64,000 nt of DNA. Origin: an uncultured Thalassotalea sp. (GTDB taxonomy: Bacteria; Pseudomonadota; Gammaproteobacteria; Enterobacterales; Alteromonadaceae). Each line of letters starts with the position of its first letter. Position 1 is the first letter of the stretch. Made by a program: the position numbers and the translations under genes. Location of the stretch: the NCBI GenBank assembly GCA_947492575.1, contig CANLNK010000003.1, positions 124,001 to 188,000 on the forward strand. Reading direction: 5' to 3'. This document shows, one piece after another, positions 26,604 to 36,110 of the stretch. A model generated the notes under the pieces. It was not told where the DNA came from, made no database searches, and saw only the letters and a list, made by a program, of their open reading frames with translations.

Positions 26604-28055
26604 ATGCCTAGAAGAACCAAAATTGTTGCGACTTTAGGTCCAGCAACGGACGACAGAGCAACCCTAAAGAAAGTACTAGCGGCGGGTGTAAATGTTGTAC
26701 GCCTTAATTTTTCTCACGGTACACCAGAAGATCATATTAACAGAGCCACAATGGTTCGCGAATTATCAGCTGAATTAGGTGTTTATGTTGGTATTTTAGG
26801 TGACTTACAAGGCCCTAAAATTCGCGTATCGACGTTCAAAGACGGCCCTATACAATTAACTGTTGGCGACAAGTTTGAATTAGATGCTTCTTTACCAAAA
26901 GGTGAAGGTACACAAGAAAAAGTCGGTATCGATTACAAAGAATTACCAAACGATGTTTCTGCTGGCGACATTCTATTGTTAGATGATGGTCGTGTTCAAT
27001 TAAAAGTATTAAGCACAGAAGGTCAATCAGTATTTACTGAAGTTACTGTTGGTGGTCCTTTATCAAACAACAAAGGTATCAACCGCCAAGGTGGTGGTTT
27101 AACTGCACCTGCCCTTACTGATAAAGACAAAGAAGACATCAAGTTAGCAGCAAAACTAAAAGCTGACTTCTTAGCGGTATCATTCCCTCGCGATGCAGCC
27201 GATATGCGTGAAGCGCGTTTACTAGCACAAGAAGCTGGTTGTGATGCACGCTTAGTATCAAAAATTGAACGTGCAGAAGCAGTAAACGACGACAAAGTGT
27301 TAGATGACATCATCCTAGCATCTGACGTCGTTATGGTTGCACGTGGCGATTTAGGTGTTGAAATTGGTGACCCAGCGCTTGTTGGTAAGCAAAAACACAT
27401 TATTGCGCGTTCTCGTCAATTAAACCGTGTTGTTATTACAGCGACACAAATGATGGAAACGATGATCACTCAGCCGATGCCGACACGTGCTGAGGTTATG
27501 GACGTGTCAAACGCTGTTCTTGATGGTACGGATGCGGTTATGCTTTCAGCTGAAACCGCAGCAGGCAAATTCCCTGAAGAAACGGTTAAAGCGATGGCTG
27601 CCGTATGTGAAGGCGCTGAAAAACACCGTTCAGTTAACTCTTCAAAACACCGTATCGAGTTAATGTTCTCTGAAATTTCAGAAACAATCGCGTTATCTGC
27701 GATGTACGCAGCGAACCACCTTGAAGGTGTTAAAGCGATTATTGCCTTAACTGAATCTGGCCAAACATCTAAGATTATGTCGCGTATTACTTCAGGCTTA
27801 CCGATTTTCTCTTTATCTCGTCACCACAAGACGTTAACGAAAACTGCCATTTACCGTGGTGTTTACCCAGTTAACTTCGATTCGACTGAATCAACTAACG
27901 AGTCTCTAACAAGCGATGTGTTGGCTGCCGTTGTAAAACAAGGCGAGTTTAAAGAAGGTGATAAATTAATTTTCACTCACGGTGACTTAATGGAAACTGT
28001 TGGTGCAACAAACACCATCAAGATATTAAAAGTAACCAAAGCACACTTAAGCTAA
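26604..28055 (+). CDS. pykA: Pyruvate kinase
   Basis: A 483-residue protein. [39 protein letters not shown], active-site Lys region [22 protein letters not shown], and [22 protein letters not shown] define pyruvate kinase. The length and the sequence near the N-terminus are closer to PykA (type II) than PykF. It makes pyruvate and ATP from phosphoenolpyruvate. It lies downstream of hexR in the same direction, as in Shewanella and Vibrio, and is closed by a strong terminator. Confidence 0.96.
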   Translation: MPRRTKIVATLGPATDDRATLKKVLAAGVNVVRLNFSHGTPEDHINRATMVRELSAELGVYVGILGDLQGPKIRVSTFKDGPIQLTVGDKFELDASLPKGEGTQEKVGIDYKELPNDVSAGDILLLDDGRVQLKVLSTEGQSVFTEVTVGGPLSNNKGINRQGGGLTAPALTDKDKEDIKLAAKLKADFLAVSFPRDAADMREARLLAQEAGCDARLVSKIERAEAVNDDKVLDDIILASDVVMVARGDLGVEIGDPALVGKQKHIIARSRQLNRVVITATQMMETMITQPMPTRAEVMDVSNAVLDGTDAVMLSAETAAGKFPEETVKAMAAVCEGAEKHRSVNSSKHRIELMFSEISETIALSAMYAANHLEGVKAIIALTESGQTSKIMSRITSGLPIFSLSRHHKTLTKTAIYRGVYPVNFDSTESTNESLTSDVLAAVVKQGEFKEGDKLIFTHGDLMETVGATNTIKILKVTKAHLS

Positions 28056-28094
28056 ACATCTTAGCTTTTGCGTCATAGTTTGTGAAAAGATAAG

Positions 28095-28121
28095 AAAAGG
28101 CAGCGTTTAGCTGCCTTTTTT
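28095..28121 (+). terminator. Terminator of pykA
   Basis: AAAAGGCAGCGTTTAGCTGCCTTTTTT, a short-loop hairpin with T run. Confidence 0.87.
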
Positions 28122-28183
28122 GTTAATCAACTTTCTGCCAATGCAGTAAAGTTAACAATCGATAAACCACATACAACAATCGG

Positions 28184-28678
28184 CTAACTAATAGCTTTTC
28201 CATAAATAATTAGATCGTAAGTCTCGCTGTTCTTACAAACTGCCTGAGGAAAATAACCTTGCTTTTCATAGCCAGATTTTTCTAATACCCGACTTGAACC
28301 CTTATTACCTTCAAAAACTGACGCCTGAAGACGTTTAACGTTACTATTTTTAGGTATTCTTTGTTCTAGCATCTCTAAAGCACTTGTTGCTATGCCTTGC
28401 CCCCAGTAATTCTCTGCAAGCCAATAACCGACTTCCGCAGTAATAACATGCTCAAATTGTCCCGGTTCTGCCCCAACACAGCCTAAAAGCTGATCGTCGA
28501 GTACTATTGCAAAAATATAACCTTGTGTACTTCCATCATTTATCCACCATGCTGCATCTTCTAATGTGTACGGCTGAGGAATCCGCTGTGATAAATATCG
28601 CGTAACATTTGGATTATTTAAAATGTCTACGAGCTTTGCTTCATCGCCTTTCATAAAAGGTCTTAATGTTATGTTCAC
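28184..28678 (-). CDS. GNAT family N-acetyltransferase (RimJ/RimL type)
   Basis: 164 residues. TLRPFMKGDEAKLVDILNNPNVTRYLSQRIPQPYTLEDAAWWI is the typical RimJ/L N-terminus; EVGYWLAENYWGQGIATSALEML holds the acetyl-CoA-binding motif (Q/RxxGxG/A as WGQGIA), and SSRVLEKSGYEKQGYF is the C-terminal substrate region. The acceptor may be a protein N-terminus or a small molecule; it cannot be told. It lies alone, convergent with pykA and 100 bp downstream of metC on the same strand, separated by short AT-rich repeats. Confidence 0.85.
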   Translation of the reverse strand: MNITLRPFMKGDEAKLVDILNNPNVTRYLSQRIPQPYTLEDAAWWINDGSTQGYIFAIVLDDQLLGCVGAEPGQFEHVITAEVGYWLAENYWGQGIATSALEMLEQRIPKNSNVKRLQASVFEGNKGSSRVLEKSGYEKQGYFPQAVCKNSETYDLIIYGKAIS

Positions 28679-28781
28679 TCTCTAATACCTCAAATTAAGA
28701 CCTGAAATTAGTACGTGGAATTAGGACCTGGAATTAAGAGCTAAAATAATTACCTGCTTACCTTAGCCCATTCTCAAGAAC
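28679..28781. repeat. Short degenerate direct repeats
   Basis: The words ACCTCAAATTAAG, ACCTGAAATTAG, GTGGAATTAG, ACCTGGAATTAAG follow each other at about 15-bp spacing between 28685 and 28740. Probably slippage-derived. Confidence 0.45.
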
Positions 28782-29984
28782 CTAAGCCAGATGCTTAAAG
28801 CCTTGTGCTAGATCTTCAATTAAATCGTTTACATCTTCTAAGCCAATATGCAATCTAACAAGCGGACCTTGATGTGACCAAGTCGTAGCTGTGCGCATGG
28901 CTTGAACATTTCTAACGGCAATCACTAAACTTTCAAAACCGCCCCAAGAATAACCCATTTTGAAATGTTCAAGGCTATCAAGGAAAGCATCCAATCCATT
29001 TGCGTATTCAGGTTTTAACACAAAGGAAAACAGACCGTTGCTACCAAGAAAATCGCGCTTAAACACTTCATGACCAGGGCAAGAGTCAAATGCCGGATGT
29101 AAGATAGTTTCTACTTCTGGACGCTTTTTTAGCCAATTCGCAACGGTCAGCGCATTAGCTTCGTGTTGTTTCATCCTAACGCCAAGCGTTCTGATACCTC
29201 GAAGTGCTAGGTACAAGTCATCAGGAGACGTACATTGCCCCATGGTATAGCTACTTTCTCTGAGATTTGGCCAATGCTCTTCAGTAGCAGTTGCAGTTCC
29301 TAACATGACATCTGAATGACCAACCACATATTTAGTCGCCGCCTGAATAGAAACATCTACGCCAAGTTCAAAAGGTCGTAAATTTATTGGTGACGCCCAT
29401 GTGTTATCAAGCATAACGACACAACCGTGTTGATGCGCTACCTTAGCAATTGCTGGAATATCTTGAACTTCCATCGTTAGCGAACCGGGTGCTTCAAGAA
29501 AAACTACGCTGGTATTTTCTTGAATTAGGCTTTCTATATCGCTACCAATTAACGGATCGTAGTAGGTTGTTGTAATGCCTAATTTAGCGAGTATTTTATC
29601 GCAGAAGTCTCGTGTTGGCTCATAGGCTGTATCTACCATTAAAATATGATCGCCAGTTTTGACAAAACTAAGAATCGCATTGGTAATTGCCGCAGTGCCA
29701 GACGGATAAAGCGCACACCCTGCACCACCTTCAAGCTCGTTCATTGCGTCACTAAATGCAAACGACGTTGTAGTGCCGCGTCTTCCGTAAAACAATACTT
29801 GATTGGTTTTGTTTGCAGTTGCGTGTTTCATTTCTTTCACAGAATCAAATACAACCGTTGATGCGCGCTGTACGCTAGGGTTCACAACACCATTTGTCCA
29901 TTTACTAGAGCGCCCTGCATTAACAATTGAGGTGTGATTTACAGAACCAGATGAACTTTGATCTTCAGAGGCTTTTTTTGACAC
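28782..29984 (-). CDS. metC: Cystathionine beta-lyase
   Basis: A 400-residue PLP enzyme starting at GTG with an AAGGAA ribosome site 7 bases before. YGRRGTTTSFAFSDAMNELEGGAGCALYPSGTAAI is the Cys/Met-metabolism N-terminal block; VVMLDNTWASPINLRPFELGVDVSIQAATKYVVGHSDVMLG holds the PLP-binding Lys. MGYSWGGFESLVI near the C-terminus is typical of MetC. It cleaves cystathionine to homocysteine, ammonia and pyruvate for methionine synthesis. A perfect MetJ half-box 55 bp upstream supports methionine control. Confidence 0.93.
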   Translation of the reverse strand: MSKKASEDQSSSGSVNHTSIVNAGRSSKWTNGVVNPSVQRASTVVFDSVKEMKHATANKTNQVLFYGRRGTTTSFAFSDAMNELEGGAGCALYPSGTAAITNAILSFVKTGDHILMVDTAYEPTRDFCDKILAKLGITTTYYDPLIGSDIESLIQENTSVVFLEAPGSLTMEVQDIPAIAKVAHQHGCVVMLDNTWASPINLRPFELGVDVSIQAATKYVVGHSDVMLGTATATEEHWPNLRESSYTMGQCTSPDDLYLALRGIRTLGVRMKQHEANALTVANWLKKRPEVETILHPAFDSCPGHEVFKRDFLGSNGLFSFVLKPEYANGLDAFLDSLEHFKMGYSWGGFESLVIAVRNVQAMRTATTWSHQGPLVRLHIGLEDVNDLIEDLAQGFKHLA

Positions 29985-30030
29985 TGCGTTTTCCTTGATA
30001 ACTTTCTACGAGACTATCCAATACAGATTT

Positions 30031-30046
30031 GGATTTCTAGACGTCT
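30031..30046 (-). promoter_or_regulatory. Candidate MetJ operator upstream of metC
   Basis: AGACGTCT at 30039-30046 is the exact 8-bp met box. The adjacent octamer GGATTTCT matches it at 5 of 8 positions, as in tandem MetJ sites. Confidence 0.5.
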
Positions 30047-30180
30047 AAAACATGTCTTCAAAGTTATCGCAGAACTAAAAGAAGTACAAGAGGAAATTAA
30101 GAACTAAAAACACAAACAAAAAGTACAAATCAAGAATAATAAAGCAACCACTAAAACAATAGCCGTTAAAACAGTAATCA

Positions 30181-32628
30181 TTAAAACAATGACAACTGAT
30201 CTTTAGTAATTTGATCAAATGATAAACCGACAAACGGTAGAATTGCATCTGCAACCGCTTTCAGTTGTCTGTCGATATACAACTGATAATCAAGTGCAGC
30301 GGTTTGATGTTCTATCGCTTGTGGACCATGCAATGTCATCACGTAAGAAATCCAACCTTTATTTTGATATTTAGGTCGTTTCCCTTCCCTAACGTTTATT
30401 TCATCAGCTAACCGAGCAGCTTTAATATGTGGGGGGACATTTTTTTGATAGTCTTCAAGCTTACGTCTAATGCGCTTTCGATAGACCAACTTTTCGTCTA
30501 GTTCACCTGATTTAGTCTTGTTAAAAGTTTCAAGTACAAATGATTCAATTGGTTCGTTATGAAATACACGTCGGTAAAGTTCTTGTTGAAAGTCTTTTGC
30601 GAGTGGCGTCCAATCGGTTCGTACCGTTTCAAGCCCTTTAAATACCAACTTACTCGACATTGATTCATTGTCTGGAGAAACTATTTCAACAAGACCGGCA
30701 TAGCGTTTCTTTGTGCCAATGTCTAAACCACGGATCGTCGGCATAAAGAATCTAGAGAAGTGAGTTTCAAATTCTATTTCCAATCGGCTTTCAATTTGGT
30801 GATCGAGTATTAAATTAGCTGTCCACTTCTCATTAATAAGTGCTTCGAGCTTTTTTCCTAGAGTTCTTGCAGCATCTAACTCGTGTTCTTCACCAATATG
30901 AACAAATATTGAATCGGTATCACCATAAATGACTTTGTAGCCGATGTCTTCTATCCATTGTTTAGTTGTTTTTAATATTTCATGGCCACGCTTGGTTATC
31001 GAGCCTGATAAACGAGGATCGAAGAAACGACAACCAGTTGAACCAAGCACGCCGTAAAAAGAATTCATGATGATCTTAATCGCTTGCGATAACGCACTAT
31101 TGCCCTCTTGTTTAGCTTTATCACGCTCTGCCCAAAGCTCGTCGATAATGGCTGGCAGGAAATGCTCCGTTCGTGAAAAATAGGCGCCATCAAAACTTTC
31201 TACCGCAGCTTCACTTTCTTTTAATCCTTCAACCATGCCCATTGGATCTATAAAAAACGTACGAATAATACTTGGGTACAGGCTTTTAAAGTCCAGCACT
31301 AACACATTGCGATAAAGCCCTGGAATCGAGTCCATTACATAACCACCAGGAGAAACGAGATCTGATCGCCCGTCTCCCATATTCGGCGCCACATAGCCTG
31401 CGCGGTGCAGTTTAGGTAAATATAAATTGGTAAACGCAGCGACCGAGCCGCCAATCCTATCAAGTGACAACCCCGTGAGCTTTGCGCGCAATTTGGCAAA
31501 GTCTAACAGCTTAGCATGCTCGAATATTTCCCAAACGAGCTTACAATCTTCCAAGTTATAAGCAGCAAGCGCATGTTTATCGTGATGAAAGTTATGAATA
31601 ATTTCTGTAAGACGGTTTTCTACATCGTCTACCTTTTTAGTTTTACCAAGCAATTCGCGCGCAACATTGTCTAGTGAAAAGCTTGGAAAGTTATATGTCG
31701 CGGTTTTAAGCAAATCGATACCATCAAGTACGACACGCCCTTCGATATCTAAAAACTTTTGCTCGCTGTTTTGTTGTTTACGCCAATGGGCGGAAGAGTT
31801 ATCACGGCCTATGCTAAATTTCATTCCATGAAGATCGTAGCGTTTTTGCAATAAATTAAAGTCAAAGCCAATAACGTTCCAGCCGATAAAAACGTCTGGA
31901 TCGTAACACTGAACCCAATCTAAAAACCTAACTAACAACGCTTTCTCATTAGGCAACCATTCAATATAGTCAAAACCTTCTTTAGGCTGCGGGGTGTCGG
32001 TTACCATCATCACACATTGATAGTCTTCTGCGTATAACCCAATCGAGTACAGTTCTCCTTTTGGACTACATTCGAGATCAAGGGAAATCGTTTTTAGCGT
32101 AATGTCGGCTTCCGCTTTTTTGCATTTTACCTGTGTAAATGTCGTAAAAGTTGAACGCTGACTGTCATACGTCGTATTAGTAATGTTGTCTGAAGACTTA
32201 TAATTTGAAGATTTATGAGTAATAGCCGAACCGGTAAACTGACAAACATCGGTAATAAACCGCTCCATCAAATAGCGATCTTCTGGGCGAATATCGTCTT
32301 CATAGCACTTTATTTGATTGAACTTTAATAGTTCTCTTGCTTGGTAATAACGACGACTAGAATCGAAATAAAAGCCTTCGACTGCCAGTTGGTTGAAGGT
32401 TTTAAGTGGTAGCTTAGAAGTTTTCGTAGGAGAAAGCCTTTGTTCTTCCAAAAGCTTGAGTGCATTATTGACCTGATTTTCTTCGACGAAAAAAATTGCC
32501 TGTTCATCCTTAACCCTTAAGTTAACAGCGCCCTGACTGGTTTTAAGCCACAACGAAATCGTCATGTTTCTACCATTATCAAAACTCTTTTTGGTTAAAA
32601 CAAAACCAACTGACTGATTTGGTGCCAT
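30181..32628 (-). CDS. polB: DNA polymerase II (family B)
   Basis: About 815 residues from ATG at 32628. An upstream TTG is in frame but its extension would cross the LexA box; MAPNQSVGFVLTK fits the E. coli Pol II N-terminus. The exonuclease domain has LDLECSPKGELYSIGL (ExoI) and NVIGFDFNLLQKRYDL (ExoII). Polymerase motifs are DFKSLYPSIIRTF and YGDTDSIFV, with KIIMNSFYGVLGS between. Pol II repairs and bypasses DNA damage and restarts forks. It is divergent from dinG, with an SOS box in the 81-bp spacer. Confidence 0.95.
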   Translation of the reverse strand: MAPNQSVGFVLTKKSFDNGRNMTISLWLKTSQGAVNLRVKDEQAIFFVEENQVNNALKLLEEQRLSPTKTSKLPLKTFNQLAVEGFYFDSSRRYYQARELLKFNQIKCYEDDIRPEDRYLMERFITDVCQFTGSAITHKSSNYKSSDNITNTTYDSQRSTFTTFTQVKCKKAEADITLKTISLDLECSPKGELYSIGLYAEDYQCVMMVTDTPQPKEGFDYIEWLPNEKALLVRFLDWVQCYDPDVFIGWNVIGFDFNLLQKRYDLHGMKFSIGRDNSSAHWRKQQNSEQKFLDIEGRVVLDGIDLLKTATYNFPSFSLDNVARELLGKTKKVDDVENRLTEIIHNFHHDKHALAAYNLEDCKLVWEIFEHAKLLDFAKLRAKLTGLSLDRIGGSVAAFTNLYLPKLHRAGYVAPNMGDGRSDLVSPGGYVMDSIPGLYRNVLVLDFKSLYPSIIRTFFIDPMGMVEGLKESEAAVESFDGAYFSRTEHFLPAIIDELWAERDKAKQEGNSALSQAIKIIMNSFYGVLGSTGCRFFDPRLSGSITKRGHEILKTTKQWIEDIGYKVIYGDTDSIFVHIGEEHELDAARTLGKKLEALINEKWTANLILDHQIESRLEIEFETHFSRFFMPTIRGLDIGTKKRYAGLVEIVSPDNESMSSKLVFKGLETVRTDWTPLAKDFQQELYRRVFHNEPIESFVLETFNKTKSGELDEKLVYRKRIRRKLEDYQKNVPPHIKAARLADEINVREGKRPKYQNKGWISYVMTLHGPQAIEHQTAALDYQLYIDRQLKAVADAILPFVGLSFDQITKDQLSLF

Positions 32629-32654
32629 TAAAGCTCGCCACACCACAAGGTAAA

Positions 32655-32670
32655 CTGTTAATATATACAG
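32655..32670. promoter_or_regulatory. LexA (SOS) box between polB and dinG
   Basis: CTGTTAATATATACAG fits CTGT-N8-ACAG exactly, the gammaproteobacterial LexA consensus. It lies 27 bp before polB and 40 bp before dinG, both SOS genes in E. coli. Confidence 0.85.
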
Positions 32671-32709
32671 CAGTTTAAACAAAAGCGGTGCTAATGGGAA
32701 CTTGAATTC

Positions 32710-34848
32710 ATGCTCGGCGACAAAATAAAAGCGACAATACGCAGTTCATACAAAGCCATTGGCGAAAACTTAACGAACTTTAACCCGCGTAAACAGCAAA
32801 CGTTTTTAATTGCTGAAATAGCGAAAACCCTTGCGGGAGAATACAGCAAATCTCGCAAAATTATCGTTGTCGAAGCAGGCACAGGTACAGGTAAGTCACT
32901 TGCTTACTCGTTAAGTACCATCCCATTAGCATTGTCTCGCCAAAAGAAAGTCGTAATTTCAACCGCAACCGTTGCTCTTCAAGAACAGTTAGTTGACAAA
33001 GATCTCCCCTTCTTAAAAGAACACGGCGGACTTAAATTTGAATTTACGCTAGCCAAAGGTCGTCAGCGTTATGTTTGTCGTCATAAACTTGCACAAGCAG
33101 CCAATGACACCAACAATGATAGCGATAATTCGCCAGAGCCAGAACAAGCTGGTTTTACCTTCGCTGAAAAGCCTAGCCTTTACGAATTAAAGTTACTAAA
33201 ACAACTTAACGACGCGTTAAAATCAGGTAAATGGCAAGGCGATAGAGACTCATGGGCAGAGCCAATTCCAAATCATCTTTGGCAACTTATTCAAGCAGAC
33301 AAACACAGCTGTTTACGTCATCTATCCGAGCATACACATTGTCCTTTTCACAAAGCGCGCGAAACGATGGACAGTGCTGATGTACTCGTTGTTAATCATT
33401 CCTTGTTGTTATCAGATATTGAGATGGGTGGCGGTAAAATATTGCCAGAACCTGATGAAACCCTTTATATCATTGACGAAGCGCACCACCTACCAAAGGT
33501 TACGCGTGACCATTCTAGTGCCGCAATCACCTTAAAAGGGGCTGCTGAATGGTTACAAAAACTCAGTGAGTCTGCAGACAAAGCAGCAAAACTTATTAAG
33601 TCGCAATCGGCCATTTCACCATCACTAAAATTAGGTGATGACTGTCAATCATTAATGGCTGAATTGTCAAAAGTAACGCAATTTATTGATGCAAACGCCA
33701 GCCAATACTTTCCAGAACCTAAAGAAAGCTTTGGCAATGACAAAAATAACGAAGACCGTATTTTCAGATTCGAAAATGGCATAGTGCCAACATTAATTAA
33801 AACGACAGCGGAAGATTTAGCTGAGCTTAGCCGTAAGTGTTTAAGCCATGGTAACAAGTTATATAACCTGTTAATTGAAGCGGTAAAAGACGGTGATGTG
33901 CAATCTTACTTAGCAGAACCGTTACTGGCCGAATTTGGTTTCTTATTGCAGCGATTAGAAAACTTCAACGCGCTTTGGGTCATGTACGACAAGACTGATA
34001 GCGATAAAGCCGCTCCACTCGCTCGCTGGATTGAAAAGCTATCAGGCAAAAAACAAGACTTCCTGCTTTCAGCCTCACCTATTGAAGTTGGCTTTACGTT
34101 AGAAGATAAGCTTTGGTCAAAATGTGAAGGCGCAGTGTTATGCTCTGCAACCATCGTTGCCCTTAATTCTTTTGATCACTTCAGGCGCCTTGTAGGCTTG
34201 CAAAATAACGACGGTACTCAATACCAAAAAGTTGGTTCGCCATTTAATTATCAAGAAAATGCAAAACTTGTTATTCCTAACATGCGCTTTGAGCCAAGTC
34301 ACCAATCGTTTACCAATGAGCTTATTGAAAAGCTACCAACGCTAATCGAACAAGATAAATCGACACTGGTGCTCTTTTCTTCTTACTGGCAAATGGAACA
34401 AGTGGCAAAAGCACTGCGAGAGAAACACAAGATTTCTTTGCAAATGCAAGGTGAGCAATCGCGTCAGTACATCATAGAAAACCATAAGAAAAAGTGCGAC
34501 AACGACAAACCAAGCGTCATTTTTGGTACGCAGAGTTTTTCAGAAGGACTTGATTTACCAGGTAAATACCTAACGAACTTAATCATCACCAAGCTGCCCT
34601 TTTCAGTGCCGACATCACCTGTTGAAGAAGCACATGCAGAGTACATTACGGCAAAAGGCGGCAACCCGTTTATGTCGATTACCGTACCTGAAGCATCAAG
34701 CAAGCTGATTCAAGCATGTGGACGGCTATTACGAAACGAAAAAGATGCGGGTGTAATTACTTTATTAGATAAACGTGTGGTAACCAAACGTTATGGTGGT
34801 GAATTACTTGATGCACTGCCACCATTTAAACGTGTAATAAAAAAATAG
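32710..34848 (+). CDS. dinG: ATP-dependent DNA helicase DinG
   Basis: A 712-residue protein of the XPD-like helicase family. NFNPRKQQTFLIAEIAKTL begins the Q-like region, VVEAGTGTGKSLAYSLSTIPLAL is Walker A, and YIIDEAHHLPK is the DEAH box. Cys residues in RYVCRHKL, HSCLRHL and HTHCPFHKAR fit the 4Fe-4S cluster. Later motifs: LCSATIVAL, FGTQSFSEGLDLPG and QACGRLLRNEKDAG. DinG unwinds R-loops and forks after damage. It is divergent from polB and shares its LexA box. Confidence 0.95.
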   Translation: MLGDKIKATIRSSYKAIGENLTNFNPRKQQTFLIAEIAKTLAGEYSKSRKIIVVEAGTGTGKSLAYSLSTIPLALSRQKKVVISTATVALQEQLVDKDLPFLKEHGGLKFEFTLAKGRQRYVCRHKLAQAANDTNNDSDNSPEPEQAGFTFAEKPSLYELKLLKQLNDALKSGKWQGDRDSWAEPIPNHLWQLIQADKHSCLRHLSEHTHCPFHKARETMDSADVLVVNHSLLLSDIEMGGGKILPEPDETLYIIDEAHHLPKVTRDHSSAAITLKGAAEWLQKLSESADKAAKLIKSQSAISPSLKLGDDCQSLMAELSKVTQFIDANASQYFPEPKESFGNDKNNEDRIFRFENGIVPTLIKTTAEDLAELSRKCLSHGNKLYNLLIEAVKDGDVQSYLAEPLLAEFGFLLQRLENFNALWVMYDKTDSDKAAPLARWIEKLSGKKQDFLLSASPIEVGFTLEDKLWSKCEGAVLCSATIVALNSFDHFRRLVGLQNNDGTQYQKVGSPFNYQENAKLVIPNMRFEPSHQSFTNELIEKLPTLIEQDKSTLVLFSSYWQMEQVAKALREKHKISLQMQGEQSRQYIIENHKKKCDNDKPSVIFGTQSFSEGLDLPGKYLTNLIITKLPFSVPTSPVEEAHAEYITAKGGNPFMSITVPEASSKLIQACGRLLRNEKDAGVITLLDKRVVTKRYGGELLDALPPFKRVIKK

Positions 34849-34869
34849 CCAATTAAAACTAAGCAGCGG

Positions 34870-34920
34870 GAAATTATGTAGAGGGAAGCTATACAGATTG
34901 AAGCTATGCAGATCGAAAAA
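34870..34920. repeat. 15-bp tandem pair downstream of dinG
   Basis: GAAGCTATACAGATT is followed at once by GAAGCTATGCAGATC. There are no further copies. Confidence 0.5.
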
Positions 34921-34960
34921 AACTATCCAACACTAAAAAGCCGAGGCATTTGCACCGTAG

Positions 34961-35419
34961 TTACGGATTTCTATAAACCACTTTGAAGGTTTCACAAACA
35001 ATTGGCATATCTTCACTTGGCTTAAATTTCGTACCTTCAAGCTCACGATGATAGTACGCCCAATGTACTCGTTTCCAATAGCTAAGGCTTTTATCTCCCT
35101 CGCCCTCGAGTTCTGCATACTCTTTTGTGATCTCATTGAAAGCGACAATTGAGACACTGGTCGTTTCGATTATACATTGCGCCTCTCCTCCCCATTTGGT
35201 CACAATATTGAGATCGCCAACTTTAGGTAATGGTTCGTCATTAGCCTGGTGCCACCAAAGCGATGGTGACGTAGCCTGCTTTATACCTTCTAACACAAGC
35301 TCGGCACATTCGTTTGCATCAACCTCATTGTCACAGAAGTGCCACGAACTTAGCTCTCGTTGAGGTAAATTAAGCTGGTTAAAATAAGCTTTGGTAATTA
35401 TTGCTATTGATGGGTCCAT
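34961..35419 (-). CDS. ASCH-domain protein
   Basis: 152 residues. SSWHFCDNEVDANECAELVLEGIKQATSPSLWWHQANDEPLPKVGDLNIVTKWGGEAQCIIETTSV matches the ASCH beta-barrel (about residues 20-90). HWAYYHRELEGTKFKPSEDMPIVCETFKVVY matches its C-terminal part. ASCH domains are thought to bind RNA and resemble PUA domains; some have nuclease or amidase activity. The ribosome site AAGGAG lies about 18 bases before the ATG, so the exact start is not certain. It may be the last (leftmost) cassette of the integron array or ordinary chromosomal flank. Confidence 0.78.
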   Translation of the reverse strand: MDPSIAIITKAYFNQLNLPQRELSSWHFCDNEVDANECAELVLEGIKQATSPSLWWHQANDEPLPKVGDLNIVTKWGGEAQCIIETTSVSIVAFNEITKEYAELEGEGDKSLSYWKRVHWAYYHRELEGTKFKPSEDMPIVCETFKVVYRNP

Positions 35420-35445
35420 AATTATATTTGGTTAAGACTCCTTTC

Positions 35446-35505
35446 TATGATTAGCACCTAAAGCCTCTACGAGCAAAGCGCGCGGTATAATTGGCTTGTG
35501 ATGTG
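35446..35505 (-). repeat. Degenerate attC-like site at the left end of the cassette array
   Basis: Read on the minus strand it starts CACAAGCCAATTAT, like the TAACAAGCCAATTAAT start of the intact attC sites. It ends GGCTTTAGGTGCTAA with imperfect pairing. It is short (about 55 bp) and the terminal GTTA core is lost. Confidence 0.45.
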
Positions 35506-35507
35506 CC

Positions 35508-35978
35508 CTATTTCCCATGAAAAGCAAACTTCGCTTTTTTCATTAAGTTTATAAATTGTTGTTTTGAAATCTCGCCTGTTTCAAGTTTATTTTCCAATTC
35601 TACTGACCTGAGAAAAAACACGTTTTCCAAATCTGCGACAATATAACCATACTCTCTTTCTGAAATTAAATCAGACCAGTATGAATCCCAAGCAAGTTTT
35701 CTTGTCCACTTTTGACCTGAGGGGTGAGAAGGATAAGAATAGTCTCTTTCTAGAATGGACTGGTCAGATACGCTGGCGACCTTACTCCCTTCACTTTTCG
35801 CCAGCTCAGCACAATAGTTTAAAAGCCAATCCCTTGATGCCTCCACGCCTATTGGATGCCAGTTATAACCAGCTGTACATTCACCAATTTTCTTTCCTTG
35901 AGCGTCGAACAAATCTAACTGCCCACTAGCACATCCAAATAATGACAAAGATAAGCTTAAAGCGACCAAATACTTCAT
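35508..35978 (-). CDS. Cassette-borne lipoprotein of unknown function
   Basis: 157 residues from ATG at 35978, which has AAGGAAG eight bases before; the longer frame reads backwards through the neighbouring attC site and is not used. Residues 1-16 are a lipoprotein signal with lipobox LFGC. The mature part begins ASGQLDLFDAQGKKIGECTAGYNWHP and ends in a charged helical segment. No known domain recognised. Flanked by attC-type sites on both sides, so it is an integron cassette gene. Confidence 0.75.
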   Translation of the reverse strand: MKYLVALSLSLSLFGCASGQLDLFDAQGKKIGECTAGYNWHPIGVEASRDWLLNYCAELAKSEGSKVASVSDQSILERDYSYPSHPSGQKWTRKLAWDSYWSDLISEREYGYIVADLENVFFLRSVELENKLETGEISKQQFINLMKKAKFAFHGK

Positions 35979-35997
35979 TTTTTCTTCCTTGGGTATG

Positions 35998-36094
35998 TAG
36001 CGCCCTGTTAAGAACCAGATAAACGCATGGCTAAGCTGTGTAGCATAGCGGAAATGAGCCAAGCTTTAACAGTCCAGCACTTAATTGGCTTGTA
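35998..36094 (-). repeat. attC site (VCR-like) of the 244-aa/58-aa cassette
   Basis: On the minus strand it starts near ACAAGCCAATTAAGTGC and ends at GGGCGCTA. It contains the central block AGCTTGGCTC...GCTAAGC that pairs to a hairpin. Its interior is close to that of the attC at 38034. The final core is GCTA instead of GTTA. Confidence 0.8.
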
Positions 36095-36110
36095 TGCTTT
36101 TATTTCACTG

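Noticed and set aside
27023-27400. 125-codon open frame opposite pykA
   Set aside because: Shadow frame over conserved pyruvate kinase motifs; no ribosome site.
32629-32682. Longer N-terminus of polB from TTG at 32682
   Set aside because: It would cover the LexA box and has no equivalent in known Pol II proteins.
35446-35505. Calling this site a full attC
   Set aside because: One end fits but the other is too degenerate and the site is short, so it is listed only as attC-like.
35979-36062. Longer start of the cassette lipoprotein
   Set aside because: The extra residues are encoded by attC sequence and separate the start from its ribosome site.
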